Part shown: positions 43,792-52,149 of the stretch, piece after piece
Layout: each line of letters opens with the position of its first letter
Numbering within the stretch: the first letter of the stretch is position 1
Source: DATJKD01 sp963834855
Lineage (GTDB): Bacteria; Pseudomonadota; Gammaproteobacteria; Steroidobacterales; Steroidobacteraceae
Assembly (NCBI GenBank): GCA_963834855.1
Contig: CAWIDH010000013.1
Location: 45,077-109,076 of the forward strand
Direction of reading: 5' to 3'
Length of the DNA: 64,000 nucleotides
Translations under genes and position numbers: made by a program
The notes under the pieces: generated by a model
Told to the model about the DNA's origin: nothing
Database searches by the model: none
The model's input: the letters and a program-made list of their open reading frames with translations, nothing else

Positions 43792-45213
43792 CTATTGTTT
43801 CGGGGGGCCGATGGTCAGCGCCGCCGTGAGCGCGCTCAAACCCGCGAGCACCGCTGCCGAGATCATCGCAAGACGGTACGCGTTAGCCAACGCGGAGCCA
43901 CCGACATCCGGCGATGTCGCGCCGAACGCGAGACCAAGCGCGGCGATGGCAACGAGGCTGCCCGTACGCGCAGCGGCATTGTTGATGCCAGAGGCCGCGC
44001 CGCTCTTCTCGTTCGGTGCGGAGTCGAACACGGTCGTAGTCAGGGGCGCAATCGTAATGGTCATGCCGATGCTGACGACCGTGAGACCGGGAAGGACGCC
44101 GCTCCAGTAGCTCGGGTTGCTGCCGGATAACGCCAGGATCACGAAGCCCGCTGCGGTGACCGTCGTACCAACCACAAGCGGAAGGCGCGAGCCAAACCGA
44201 TCAGCGAGTCCGCCCGCCCAGCGGGACCCCAAGCCGACGATCGCCGAGAATGGCAGAAACGCGGCGCCAGCCGCGGTCGCGCTGTAGCCGTGAACCTGGA
44301 TCAGCAGGAACGGCAGCAGGAACAACGCACCACCCAGCCCGGCGTAGAGCAGGACCGTCAGGGCGTTGGCCCCGCTGAAGTTGCGATTGCGGAACAGCGA
44401 CGGCGGCATCATCGGCGACCGCGCGCGTGATTCGCGTCGAATGAAAATCCAGGCGACCGGAACCGTGCAGATCAAAGCGACGGCGCCTCCAATCAGCGCG
44501 CCCTGTCCGAGCGCGATCAAGCCGTAGGTCAGCAATCCGAGCGACAGGACTGCGAGTACGGCACCGCTGCCGTCCAGCGGTTCCGATCGGTTGATGCCTC
44601 GATCCGCGGGTAGCTTGAGCGCGAACAGCAGCGCGGCCGCGGCGATCGGGAGATTGACGAAGAAAATCGAGCGCCAGCCAACTGTATCGACGAGCCAACC
44701 GCCGAGCGGCGGCCCGAGCGCCATCGTGAGCGCACCCGCTGCGGCCCAGGTGCCGATCGCCACCCCGCGCGCCTCGCCGCTGTAGGCTGAGCCGATGATC
44801 GCCAGGCTCGTCGGCGTCAGCAGGGCGGCGCCCACCCCCTGCGCGAGACGTGCGGCGACCAACCAGGACGCCGACGGCGCCACACCGCAAACAAACGAGG
44901 CCAGGGCGAAGGTGCCCAGACCAATCAGGAAAATGCGTCGTCGTCCAAAGCGGTCTCCGGCCGAGCCGCCGAGCAGGATCAGACTGGCGAACGTCAGCAT
45001 GTAACCATTGACGACCCACTGCAGAGTCCCGAAGCTCGTCGCGAGGTTGTGCTGCATTGCCGGCAAAGCGACGTTCACGACCGAACCGTCGATGAAGCTC
45101 ATGCTCGACCCGAGAATCGTGGCGGGCAGCACCCAGTGTGTGCCTTGGCCGCCCACGTCTGAAGGCTGGTGCGCCTCGGGCGTTTCGCAGGGAAGACGGT
45201 GCGGACCGAGCAT
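43792..45213 (-). CDS. MFS transporter, DHA2 (EmrB/QacA) family
   Basis: This 473-aa drug/proton antiporter-type carrier has about 14 predicted membrane spans. Family motifs are SMSFIDGSVVNVALPAMQ in TM1, LQWVVNGYMLTFASLILLGG, the loop GDRFGRRRIFLIG (motif A) and ARLAQGVGAALLTPTSLAII (motif C region). It would export a toxic organic compound from the cytoplasm. It lies 80 bp upstream of the BTAD regulator gene on the same strand, so the regulator may be read through from it. The substrate is unknown. Confidence 0.9.
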   Translation of the reverse strand: MLGPHRLPCETPEAHQPSDVGGQGTHWVLPATILGSSMSFIDGSVVNVALPAMQHNLATSFGTLQWVVNGYMLTFASLILLGGSAGDRFGRRRIFLIGLGTFALASFVCGVAPSASWLVAARLAQGVGAALLTPTSLAIIGSAYSGEARGVAIGTWAAAGALTMALGPPLGGWLVDTVGWRSIFFVNLPIAAAALLFALKLPADRGINRSEPLDGSGAVLAVLSLGLLTYGLIALGQGALIGGAVALICTVPVAWIFIRRESRARSPMMPPSLFRNRNFSGANALTVLLYAGLGGALFLLPFLLIQVHGYSATAAGAAFLPFSAIVGLGSRWAGGLADRFGSRLPLVVGTTVTAAGFVILALSGSNPSYWSGVLPGLTVVSIGMTITIAPLTTTVFDSAPNEKSGAASGINNAAARTGSLVAIAALGLAFGATSPDVGGSALANAYRLAMISAAVLAGLSALTAALTIGPPKQ

Positions 45214-45287
45214 TTCAGACCGAGTGAGTCGGGATCTGCGACTCGCTACCTGTCCGTGGCATGGCAGGGATCAAGCGAACGGATCAC

Positions 45288-45857
45288 TCATTCCCTCGGC
45301 AGCACGGTGAGGACACGCACGACGAACGCGTGGTATTCGGTCATGTAGGTCCTCAGGAACTCCGCCGTCGAATCGGCGGTCACCTCGCCGTCGTCCGTGA
45401 TGAGTCCAGGCGTGAACTGGATGTACGCCTCCGGCGAGCTCATCTGCGGAGAGTTGCAGAAGCTCAGCATGCTGCGCAGGTGCTGCTGCCCGACCGCGGT
45501 GCCGATCGCGCCCGGCGACGTCCCGATCACCGCCGACGGCTTGCGAGCGAACGAGTTCTTGCCGTACGGGCGGCTCGCCCAGTCGATCGCGTTCTTGAGC
45601 CCGCCCGGAATCGAGCGGTTGTATTCCGGCGTGACGAACAGCACGGCATCGACGGCGGCGATCGCCTGCTTGAAGGTCTTCGCCACGTCCGGGAAGTTCG
45701 CGTCGTAGTCGTAGCTGTATATGGGCAGATCCTTGAAAGGAATCTCAACAAGCTCGAGTTGCGGCGGCGCGAGCCGTACCAGCGCGTTCGCGAGCTTGCG
45801 ATTGATGGAGGCTTTCGCGAGGCTACCGACCAGGTAGCCGACCTTGTACGTGGTCAT
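45288..45857 (-). CDS. NADPH-dependent FMN reductase family protein
   Basis: This 189-aa flavodoxin-fold enzyme has the N-terminal phosphate loop GYLVGSLAKASINRKLANAL, PEYNRSIPGGLKNAIDWASR (the conserved FMN-binding loop) and GAIGTAVGQQHLRSML. Members reduce FMN, quinones, chromate or azo compounds with NAD(P)H. It lies 74 bp above the MFS gene on the same strand; the pair could be a small detoxification unit. A small unassigned open frame (45885-46148) precedes it. Confidence 0.9.
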   Translation of the reverse strand: MTTYKVGYLVGSLAKASINRKLANALVRLAPPQLELVEIPFKDLPIYSYDYDANFPDVAKTFKQAIAAVDAVLFVTPEYNRSIPGGLKNAIDWASRPYGKNSFARKPSAVIGTSPGAIGTAVGQQHLRSMLSFCNSPQMSSPEAYIQFTPGLITDDGEVTADSTAEFLRTYMTEYHAFVVRVLTVLPRE

Positions 45858-45884
45858 GGGGGCCTCCTTGACATATCGGCACCG

Positions 45885-46148
45885 TCAGTCCTGCGGGTAT
45901 CCTCCGCGTCCGCGACCTGGCAGATCATCGTCCCCCGGCCGCAACTCCCGTGCTTCGACGAAGGCTTCCGCAACATCTGTCTGATCAAGAGCAACTTCCT
46001 CGTATTGCGAGTCTGTCGAAGATCCGTCGCCTGTCGATGAATTGACCTGCGACACCGTCGGGTTGCTGCGACGTCTTTCACCGGCTTCAGCGTCGCACAC
46101 GGGGGGAACCACACCCGTGAGCGCGAGCGAGAGTACCGAATTCTCCAT
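45885..46148 (-). CDS. Small hypothetical protein
   Basis: This 87-aa open frame has an ATG preceded by CCGGAG at a normal distance and ends 27 bp before the FMN-reductase gene. It begins with a short hydrophobic stretch (MENSVLSLALTGVVPPV), and the rest is acidic and polar (DGSSTDSQYEEVALDQTDVA). I recognise no family. It may be a real leader or exported peptide, or a chance frame. Confidence 0.3.
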   Translation of the reverse strand: MENSVLSLALTGVVPPVCDAEAGERRRSNPTVSQVNSSTGDGSSTDSQYEEVALDQTDVAEAFVEARELRPGDDDLPGRGRGGYPQD

Positions 46149-46249
46149 GGGTGACTCCGGCAATTGCGATCAGCGATGTCTGCTGAGATTCGTGGTGGGA
46201 TGCGGATCGGCCTCTCCGCATTCGGAGAGGCCGCGTCGGGCACGACCGC

Positions 46250-46490
46250 TCAGCTGCGAAGAAACGCCAGCACGATCCACGTTCACCTGATCCTGATGCG
46301 TAGCAGTCAGGCCGTGAGGTGCACCGGGGTAGTATATGGCTTTGGCGCCCTTTGATGAGATTCAGGTCCTCCGTGAAGTCGGCCTCCGAGAACGCCTTGA
46401 TGCACTCGTAGGCATTCTTGAGGCCGGCTGCATGCTGCACAGCCAGGCGTTTCCGCAGCCGGAGCGCTTCCCGTGTGCGGAACTGTCCGG
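46250..46490 (-). pseudogene. Remnant of a chloroperoxidase-like alpha/beta hydrolase
   Basis: Only the C-terminal part of a non-heme chloroperoxidase/esterase survives, in pieces. AAGLKNAYECIKAFSEADFT is in one frame. GAKAIYYPGAPHGLTATHQD, with the catalytic His, follows in a second, and VLAFLRS and a stop in a third. About 25 residues between the first two pieces (normally the IIHGDDDQIVP region with the catalytic Asp) are missing. Deletion plus shifts make this a true pseudogene. It lies between the FMN-reductase region and the TIR gene. Confidence 0.7.
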
Positions 46491-46589
46491 GATTCCTTTA
46501 AGCTAAGCCGACACACGGGGAGTTCGTGCGTGGTGGGGGTGCATCGGCAACGGCCACGGACGCGGTCGGACGGCTGTCGGGAGGAAAGG

Positions 46590-47519
46590 ATGGACAAGCC
46601 TCGCATCTTCCTGGGCTCATCGGCCAAGCAGGCGAAGCTCCTGCAGTCGCTGACGCGCGGTCTCGAAGACGTCGCGCACGTAGAACCCTGGACCGCTTCA
46701 TTCAATCCCGGGACCACGACACTGGAGCGGCTCCTTGAGCTCGTGCACGAGGTCGATTTCGCCGCCTTCGTGTTCGCTCAAGACGACTGGATAACCAACA
46801 GCCCGGCCCCATCCGACGCCAACACAGCGGGCCAGGCTTCTCCGCGAGACAACGTTGTCTTCGAGGCTGGGTTGTTTGGCGGCGTCCTTGGCATGCGACG
46901 AACTTTCATTCTCCACGCGAGTGGCGCAAAACTTCCCAGCGATCTCCTCGGTCTCACCTTGATACGGTATGGGGAGGCGATGACCGCTGCCGAGATGAGA
47001 GGCGTCAACCAGAAACTTCGTACGGCGATCGAGAGCGAGGGCCGCATCGCCGGGATCGAGGGCATGTGGTGGCAGTTTTCCCTGACGGAGCGCAGCTCCG
47101 AGGAGCCTTCGGCCGTGAGCCTCTTGCGGATCTCGCGAGACCGCGCCGGGATGCTGGAGTTGACAGGCCGCTCATGGCAAGCGGATGGCACACTGTCAGC
47201 GCGATACTGGAGCGAGGCGACAAGGGAAAAGAGGGATCCCCCAGGCATCTTTTACTACCACAACCTCGAACGGCCTCGGCACCCGAACGCGCCTCGGTTG
47301 GACGGGACGGGGGAGATCAGAATTGAGTCTGCCGATCGCGCGGCCGGTTACTGGACAACGCGTTCGGACACTGACCCGAACGTCAGCGCACGGACGTCGG
47401 GGGTTTACCTGCGCGCCGATCCTGAGGACCTGAGCATCCTGGACGGACGCGACGATCGGAAACGCGCCGAGTTGATCGCGGAGCGTCTGGGGCATTGGGA
47501 GTCGATCAGGAACGCGTGA
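46590..47519 (+). CDS. TIR-like (CAP12/PCTIR type) effector with a C-terminal beta-rich domain
   Basis: In this 309-aa protein, residues 3-115 are a TIR-like nucleotide-binding domain of the PF10137 type: RIFLGSSAKQAKLLQSL, then VEPWTASFNPGTTTLERLLE and SPRDNVVFEAGLFGGVLGMR. The glutamate E92 is in the place of the catalytic NADase residue. Residues about 155-300 form a beta-rich domain that begins GIEGMWWQFSLTE and contains LTGRSWQADGTLSARYW; it looks lipocalin/beta-barrel-like and may be the ligand sensor. Such proteins destroy NAD+ in CBASS, Pycsar or Thoeris-like defence. No nucleotide cyclase or other defence gene is visible. The ATG at 46590 follows GAGGAAAGG. It converges on the nadV-like gene with a 15-bp gap. 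Confidence 0.8.
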   Translation: MDKPRIFLGSSAKQAKLLQSLTRGLEDVAHVEPWTASFNPGTTTLERLLELVHEVDFAAFVFAQDDWITNSPAPSDANTAGQASPRDNVVFEAGLFGGVLGMRRTFILHASGAKLPSDLLGLTLIRYGEAMTAAEMRGVNQKLRTAIESEGRIAGIEGMWWQFSLTERSSEEPSAVSLLRISRDRAGMLELTGRSWQADGTLSARYWSEATREKRDPPGIFYYHNLERPRHPNAPRLDGTGEIRIESADRAAGYWTTRSDTDPNVSARTSGVYLRADPEDLSILDGRDDRKRAELIAERLGHWESIRNA

Positions 47520-47534
47520 GATACACGCGGTGCA

Positions 47535-48959
47535 CTAGAGCCGGGTGGCGTCGGCGCGACTGCGGACCTCGGCGAAGGTCCAGTCGTGGACGAGGTGTCC
47601 GTTCTCCCGGACCGTCACCATCGCGTCGTCATAGCCCAGCGGCTTAACCACATCGGCCAGGGACTCGGCTTCGGGCGGCACCGGCACGGTCTGGAAGGTG
47701 CCGAGCTCCCGGTGCCGTAGCAGGGTCATGCGGCCGCGCTTGCTTTGCTTGCCCTTGTCGGTGACCGGGTCCTTGTAGACGTCGATCCAGCGACCGTCGA
47801 TGCGGGCCGCCGAGCACTTGAGGGCGAACTTCTGCGTGTCTCGGTTGAGCTGCTGCAGCAGTCCGCCGCCCATGCCGAAGGCCAGGTTGTCGGTGGCGTA
47901 TCCGGCGCTGGTCGCGCGCTCGAGGATGGCACGGATGCTGTTCGGGTTGATCCCGTCGCCCTGGATCACGCGAACGTGGTTCAGCACCTTGTAGCCCTTG
48001 CCGTTGACCGTGTGGCCGAAGGCCTCGTCCAGCAGCACCACGCACCGGTGCACCACGTCCACCGGGTCGCCGGAGTCGGGGCGCACGACCAGCGTGGCGC
48101 CGGATTTGATGACCTCGTCCTTGAGCGTCCTGCCCCAGTGCTCGCGGATCGCGTGGTAGATGTCATAGCTGTCCGAGACCACCGCGACGACGGAGCCCGG
48201 CTTCGCGAACTGCCGCAGCATGTTGCGGTAGGCCTCGACCTCGTTCTCGCGGCCCCAGCTGGTGATCGTGCTGTGCTCGGCCGCGGGAATCGAGAAACCG
48301 GCCATCGGCTCGTGGTAGTACGCACGCGCCGCCAGCAGGCCCGACACGTTGTCGGTACCCATGAAGTTGACAAGGTGGGCCGAACCGCCGAGCGCGGCCG
48401 ATTCGGCACTGGATACGCCGCGGGCGCCGAAGTCATGCAGCTTGAACGGCAACTGCCCCACCGGATCGTCGCTGGTGCGCTCGAGGAACTGCCGGATCGT
48501 CTGCTTGGCGTGCCAGCTGATGGTCGCCACGGTCACCGGGTACCACAGGCGCAGCAGCATGGTCTCGAGGTAGGAAGGCACCCAATACGCAGCGGGATCG
48601 GTCGACTCGATCGTCACCAGGGCCTGGTGCGTCGGAACGACGGTGCCTTCGGGTACGGCGCGGATGCGGATCGGCAGATGCCCGCCATGCCGGTCGATGA
48701 TGTGGCGCCAGCCGGCCTCGTTGAACGGCTCGCCGTGGGCGGCGAAGACGTCGCGGGCTTCATCGACATCCGCGTGCGTGATCGGCTTGGCCAGGTATTC
48801 CTTGAGAATGGCCTGCAGGCCGTAGAAGAGCGTGCGGTCGTAGAGGCCGCCGCGGGACTCGACGTAGAAGAACGTCGCGTCGGTACCGGGCGGATACTGC
48901 AGCCAGTGGCTGGCCTTGTAGCTGTCGGTGTTGAGAAGGAGGTTGCTGAGGCATTGCAT
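47535..48959 (-). CDS. nadV: Nicotinamide phosphoribosyltransferase (NAMPT/NadV family)
   Basis: This 474-aa enzyme makes NMN from nicotinamide and PRPP in NAD+ salvage. It is NAMPT-like, not PncB-like. The start LLNTDSYKASHWLQYPPGT, the nicotinamide site KLHDFGARGVSS, the PRPP-region NFMGTDNVSGLLAARAY, the phospho-histidine segment SIPAAEHSTITSWGREN, and RPDSGDP and IQGDGIN all match. I start at the ATG at 48959; the upstream extension is Arg-rich and not conserved. It is convergent with the TIR gene and abuts a truncated MocR gene. Phage NAD+-reconstitution pathways also use members of this family. Confidence 0.92.
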   Translation of the reverse strand: MQCLSNLLLNTDSYKASHWLQYPPGTDATFFYVESRGGLYDRTLFYGLQAILKEYLAKPITHADVDEARDVFAAHGEPFNEAGWRHIIDRHGGHLPIRIRAVPEGTVVPTHQALVTIESTDPAAYWVPSYLETMLLRLWYPVTVATISWHAKQTIRQFLERTSDDPVGQLPFKLHDFGARGVSSAESAALGGSAHLVNFMGTDNVSGLLAARAYYHEPMAGFSIPAAEHSTITSWGRENEVEAYRNMLRQFAKPGSVVAVVSDSYDIYHAIREHWGRTLKDEVIKSGATLVVRPDSGDPVDVVHRCVVLLDEAFGHTVNGKGYKVLNHVRVIQGDGINPNSIRAILERATSAGYATDNLAFGMGGGLLQQLNRDTQKFALKCSAARIDGRWIDVYKDPVTDKGKQSKRGRMTLLRHRELGTFQTVPVPPEAESLADVVKPLGYDDAMVTVRENGHLVHDWTFAEVRSRADATRL

Positions 48960-49015
48960 GACGCAAACAGGTTCCTTGAGGGTGTGACCAGGCGCATCTA
49001 TACCGCGATATCGCC

Positions 49016-49558
49016 CTCGGCGCCCTCCAGGGACTGGAGCCCGATCGCGTGATCTATGCCGGCAGCGCCAGCAAGACCCTCGCCCCCGCGCTCCGGCTCG
49101 GCTGGCTGGTCGTGCCGCGCGAACTGCGCGCGGCAATCGACAGGGAGAAGCGCCTGGCCGATTGGGGTGGGCCGCGAATCGATCAGCACGCGTTCGCGCG
49201 CTTCCTGGCGCGCGGCGATTTCGACCGCCACTTGCGCCGCATGCGCTCGCACTACCGCGAGCGCCGCGACGCAATGCTGAAAGCGTTGGCAGAAATGCTT
49301 CCCGATACCGAGGTGCTGGGCATCGCCGCGGGCCTTCATGCGGCCGTGCGCCTGCCGGCCGGCGACGACGAACGGGCGATCGTCGAGGAAGCAGGCCGTC
49401 GCGGCCTCGCCATCGTCGGACTGGACAATTACCGCTCGCGGCCGGGAAGCGGCGCTCCAACGATACTGATCAATTACGGACGGCATCCGCCAGCCACCAT
49501 CCGCCGCGGGATCATGGAGCTTGGCGCCGTCGTGCGGGCGACGCGGCGGCGCGGCTGA
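49016..49558 (+). pseudogene. Truncated MocR-type (PLP aminotransferase-like) regulator, C-terminal part only
   Basis: Only about 180 residues of a roughly 470-aa MocR/PdxR-like protein remain. LGALQGLEPDRVIYAGSASK, with the PLP lysine in SASKTLAPALRLGWLVVP, then HLRRMRSHYRERRDAMLKAL, and a full C-terminus to 49558. The winged-helix domain and the first half of the aminotransferase fold are absent. Homology begins abruptly at about 49016, directly beside the nadV gene. No start codon with a ribosome site restores a sensible product. The break marks the likely edge of the TIR-nadV insertion or of a deletion. Confidence 0.75.
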
Positions 49559-49611
49559 AACGTCGCGCGTGTCGCTCCTCTGTCACTTCCTCCAACGACT
49601 GAGTGAAGTAC

Positions 49612-50499
49612 TTACTCAGCCCTCGTCGTTGGGAGCACTCTCGATTCGACAGGGGCTCGGGAACTCCTCAGAAACTCCTGCAGGTTTGTGGGCTGACGGC
49701 CGAGCAGACGCTCGATGCCCTTCCCCACGCGCTGGTAACGGCCCTCGCCGATCGAGCCGCAAAGGCTCGAGAAGGCTTCAGGCCACGGATCCGCCAGTTC
49801 GGCACGCGCCCTCCGCCCATAGTCATCCGGCGTGCACGTTTCGAATCTGAGGAACGTCTTCCACGCCTGGCTTGCAATCGCTGCAATCTCGTTGAACGAC
49901 AACGCCCGCGGACCCGTCAGCTCGTGGACGTCCCCGGCGCGAAAGTGCGTGGTCACCGCAGCCGCCGCGGCTTCCGCGACATCGTCTCTCGTCACGAGCG
50001 CGACGCGCCCCTGCCCGACCGGAAGCGACAGTACGCCCGATGGAAGCGCCGGCCGCAGCCAGTGCTCGAGCACGAGATCGGCGTAGAGCCCGCAGCGCAG
50101 GAAGACGCATGCGATGCCGGTCGCCTGCAATCTCGATTCGGCGTCGCGATAGACCGGCGAGAAATAGAAGGGCGAATCCGCGTCCAGGTCCATGATGCTC
50201 GTGAAGACGATTCGCTGTATTCGTGACGCTACAGCGGCATCAATCACGTTCACGTGGTGGCGCATGACGTCGCGCCGGTCGCCGTCGCTCGCAACAAAGA
50301 GCAGCGCTTCGATCCCCACGAACGCATGTGCCAGCCCGGCCCGGTCGTCGTAATCGGCGAGGCGCACCGAAACGCGAGTCGGGTCCAACGTGAGCCGGCG
50401 CGCATCCCGCGCGAGCACCGCGACCGGATGGCCGCCGGCCAGCAGGCGTCGCGCCGCAGCGCCGCCGACATAGCCGGTCGTACCAGTGACGAGAATCAT
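49612..50499 (-). CDS. NmrA-like NAD(P)-binding protein (atypical SDR)
   Basis: This 295-aa protein has the Rossmann motif VTGTTGYVGGAAARRLL at the N-terminus, AVLARDARRL, FVASDGDRRDVMRHHVNVID and RIVFTSIMD. The ELTGPRALSFNEIA segment is typical of the NmrA/SDR_a5 group that includes quinone reductase QorB. The catalytic SDR YxxxK is not evident, as usual for NmrA-like members. It lies 3 bp downstream of a short membrane-protein fragment gene (50503-50679), so the two are probably translated together. Confidence 0.87.
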   Translation of the reverse strand: MILVTGTTGYVGGAAARRLLAGGHPVAVLARDARRLTLDPTRVSVRLADYDDRAGLAHAFVGIEALLFVASDGDRRDVMRHHVNVIDAAVASRIQRIVFTSIMDLDADSPFYFSPVYRDAESRLQATGIACVFLRCGLYADLVLEHWLRPALPSGVLSLPVGQGRVALVTRDDVAEAAAAAVTTHFRAGDVHELTGPRALSFNEIAAIASQAWKTFLRFETCTPDDYGRRARAELADPWPEAFSSLCGSIGEGRYQRVGKGIERLLGRQPTNLQEFLRSSRAPVESRVLPTTRAE

Positions 50500-50502
50500 C
50501 GA

Positions 50503-50679
50503 TCAGTCTTCATCGGGACGCACTCGGCGCTGGCACATGATGGCGGTGGCCGGCGTTCCGCGCAGGCGTCGACGCATCACCGCGACCGAGAACGCGAAGA
50601 AGAAGCCGCCGTTCAGTCCGCAGCCGAGCGACGCGAGTAGTGCGAGGCCGTGAAACACGGTGTCAGCCGAAGTCAGCAT
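50503..50679 (-). CDS. Small membrane protein, truncated DUF1772-like N-terminus
   Basis: This 58-aa gene has a strong AGGAG site 7 bp before the ATG at 50679. Its hydrophobic segment HGLALLASLGCGLNGGFFFA, then FSVAVM, is the first transmembrane region of DUF1772 (anthrone-oxygenase-like) proteins, which are normally about 150-170 aa. It then ends in a short basic tail (RRVRPDED). The rest of the family is missing, replaced by the NmrA-like gene that starts 3 bp after its stop. It is probably a remnant now serving as a leader ORF. Confidence 0.5.
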   Translation of the reverse strand: MLTSADTVFHGLALLASLGCGLNGGFFFAFSVAVMRRRLRGTPATAIMCQRRVRPDED

Positions 50680-51113
50680 TCGAGTCTCCTCCCCATCAGC
50701 GCGAATCCAGCGTCGTCAGCAGCGTGAACCACAGCCCGAGCATGAATATGCGGGGGGCCGGCCCGCGCTCCGGGTTGACGAACCGAGGCAGGAACGCAGA
50801 CTAGTGCAAGATGGCGATGTTGGGCGATCCCGCCGGAGAGCTTGCGGGTAGCCCATCGATGTGCCGCTGACGCAGGCACCCGCCTGTCATCCTGAAACGC
50901 CCGTTGTTGTCGATTTCGGCGCCCATGGATCGACCATTTGTGGAGGCAGGGACGATTCCCGGTCGTCCGTACACGCCTCGGCCGTACCGACGCGGCGGAA
51001 AATGGAGACGGCGGGACACCTGACCGCCTGCGCCTCGTCCGTTGCCCGACCCGCTGGACGGGCGTGAACGGGACGAATCGTTCGCGCCAGATGTGGAACA
51101 TGGGGAGAAGACG
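50680..51113. other. Gap without a convincing gene
   Basis: About 430 bp between the DUF1772-like fragment and the DUF899 gene. On the minus strand a 34-codon stretch ending near 50701 reads FVNPERGPAPRIFMLGLWFT and then LLTTLDSR before a stop. It looks like the tail of a small membrane protein, but has no start. Several Arg-rich open frames on both strands have no recognisable family. The promoter and the GGGGAGAAG ribosome site of the DUF899 gene lie at the right end. Confidence 0.4.
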
Positions 51114-51869
51114 ATGGGCGTGACATTCCCGAACGAAACGCCGGAGTACCGGGGCGCGCGTGCCGCGCTGCTGAAGCGCGAGGTTGCGCTGAGACGGGAG
51201 ATGGAGGCCGTCGCGGCCTTGCTGAGGGCGCTACCACCGGGCGGCGAAGTGCACGAAGATTACTTATTCGACTGCATCGGCGCGGACGGCGCGCCGTCGA
51301 CAGTGCGTCTGTCCGCGCTGTTCCGCGGCGGGGACACGCTGCTGCTTTACCACTACATGTTCCCCCGCCATGCCGAGGATAGGCGGCCCGGTCCCACGGC
51401 CGGGGCGATGGCCCAGGTGCCGCTGGCCGAGGGGCCCTGCCCTTCGTGCACCGCGCTGATCGACATGTGGGAGGGAACGATGCCCCATTTCGAGGGGCTC
51501 GGCGGCAACCTCGCCGTGGTCGCAAAGGCGCCGATCGAGCGAGTTTCGGCGTTTGCCCGCGACAAGGGATGGAAACACATCCGACTGCTGTCTGCCGCGA
51601 ACAACACCTTCAAGCGCGACTACCATGGCGAGGGCGCGGATGGTCAGCAGGCACCCATCATGACCGTGTTCAAGCGATGGCCTGACGGGGCAATCCGGCT
51701 GCACTGGGCGTCCGAGCTGCTTTTCGAGCCGGCGGATCCGGGTCAGGACATGCGGCATATGGGCACGGTCGAGCCGCTTTGGACGCTGTTCGACCTGACG
51801 CCCGGCGGACGGCCGAGCGCCGAGGAGCAGATCGAGTATGGTCGCCGCCATTCGCCGGCGAAGGGATAG
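51114..51869 (+). CDS. DUF899 family (thioredoxin-like) protein
   Basis: This 251-aa protein begins MGVTFPNETPEYRGARAALL. It carries HYMFPRHAEDRRPGPT, the CPSCTALIDMWEG motif, AVVAKAPIERVSAFARDKGW and HWASELLFEPADPGQDMRHM, the standard course of DUF899. The fold is thioredoxin-like with one CxxC near the middle; function is unknown. I start at the ATG at 51114, which has GGGGAGAAG upstream; a longer frame is open but lacks homology. The following 280 bp before the molybdenum hydroxylase genes holds nothing I can identify. Confidence 0.85.
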   Translation: MGVTFPNETPEYRGARAALLKREVALRREMEAVAALLRALPPGGEVHEDYLFDCIGADGAPSTVRLSALFRGGDTLLLYHYMFPRHAEDRRPGPTAGAMAQVPLAEGPCPSCTALIDMWEGTMPHFEGLGGNLAVVAKAPIERVSAFARDKGWKHIRLLSAANNTFKRDYHGEGADGQQAPIMTVFKRWPDGAIRLHWASELLFEPADPGQDMRHMGTVEPLWTLFDLTPGGRPSAEEQIEYGRRHSPAKG

Positions 51870-52149
51870 GACGGGGAGTATGGCCTGTGATATGGCAGGC
51901 CGGCCGTCGGAGCGTCGCAGCAGGCCCCCATGGAAGCGCGTTCGCTCGCGACCGCTGCCAACCTGCCGCTCGAAGTCGTGCACACGCTCAGCCAACCTTG
52001 GCGCTTGATTCCCGGCGGCGCAACAGACGCGTATCCGGTTGGATGTTGAGTCGGCACGGTCGTCTTGTTCACCACGGCATCTCGTCCTACGCTGAGCGGG
52101 CGGCCTGGTGCAGCTGCTGCGACCAGCGATGGAGGCAGGCTGAGACGAG

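Noticed and set aside
46590..47519. A complete CBASS or Pycsar operon
   Set aside because: No CD-NTase or nucleotidyl cyclase, no Cap2/Cap3-type gene and no other defence gene is adjacent; only an orphan effector can be supported.
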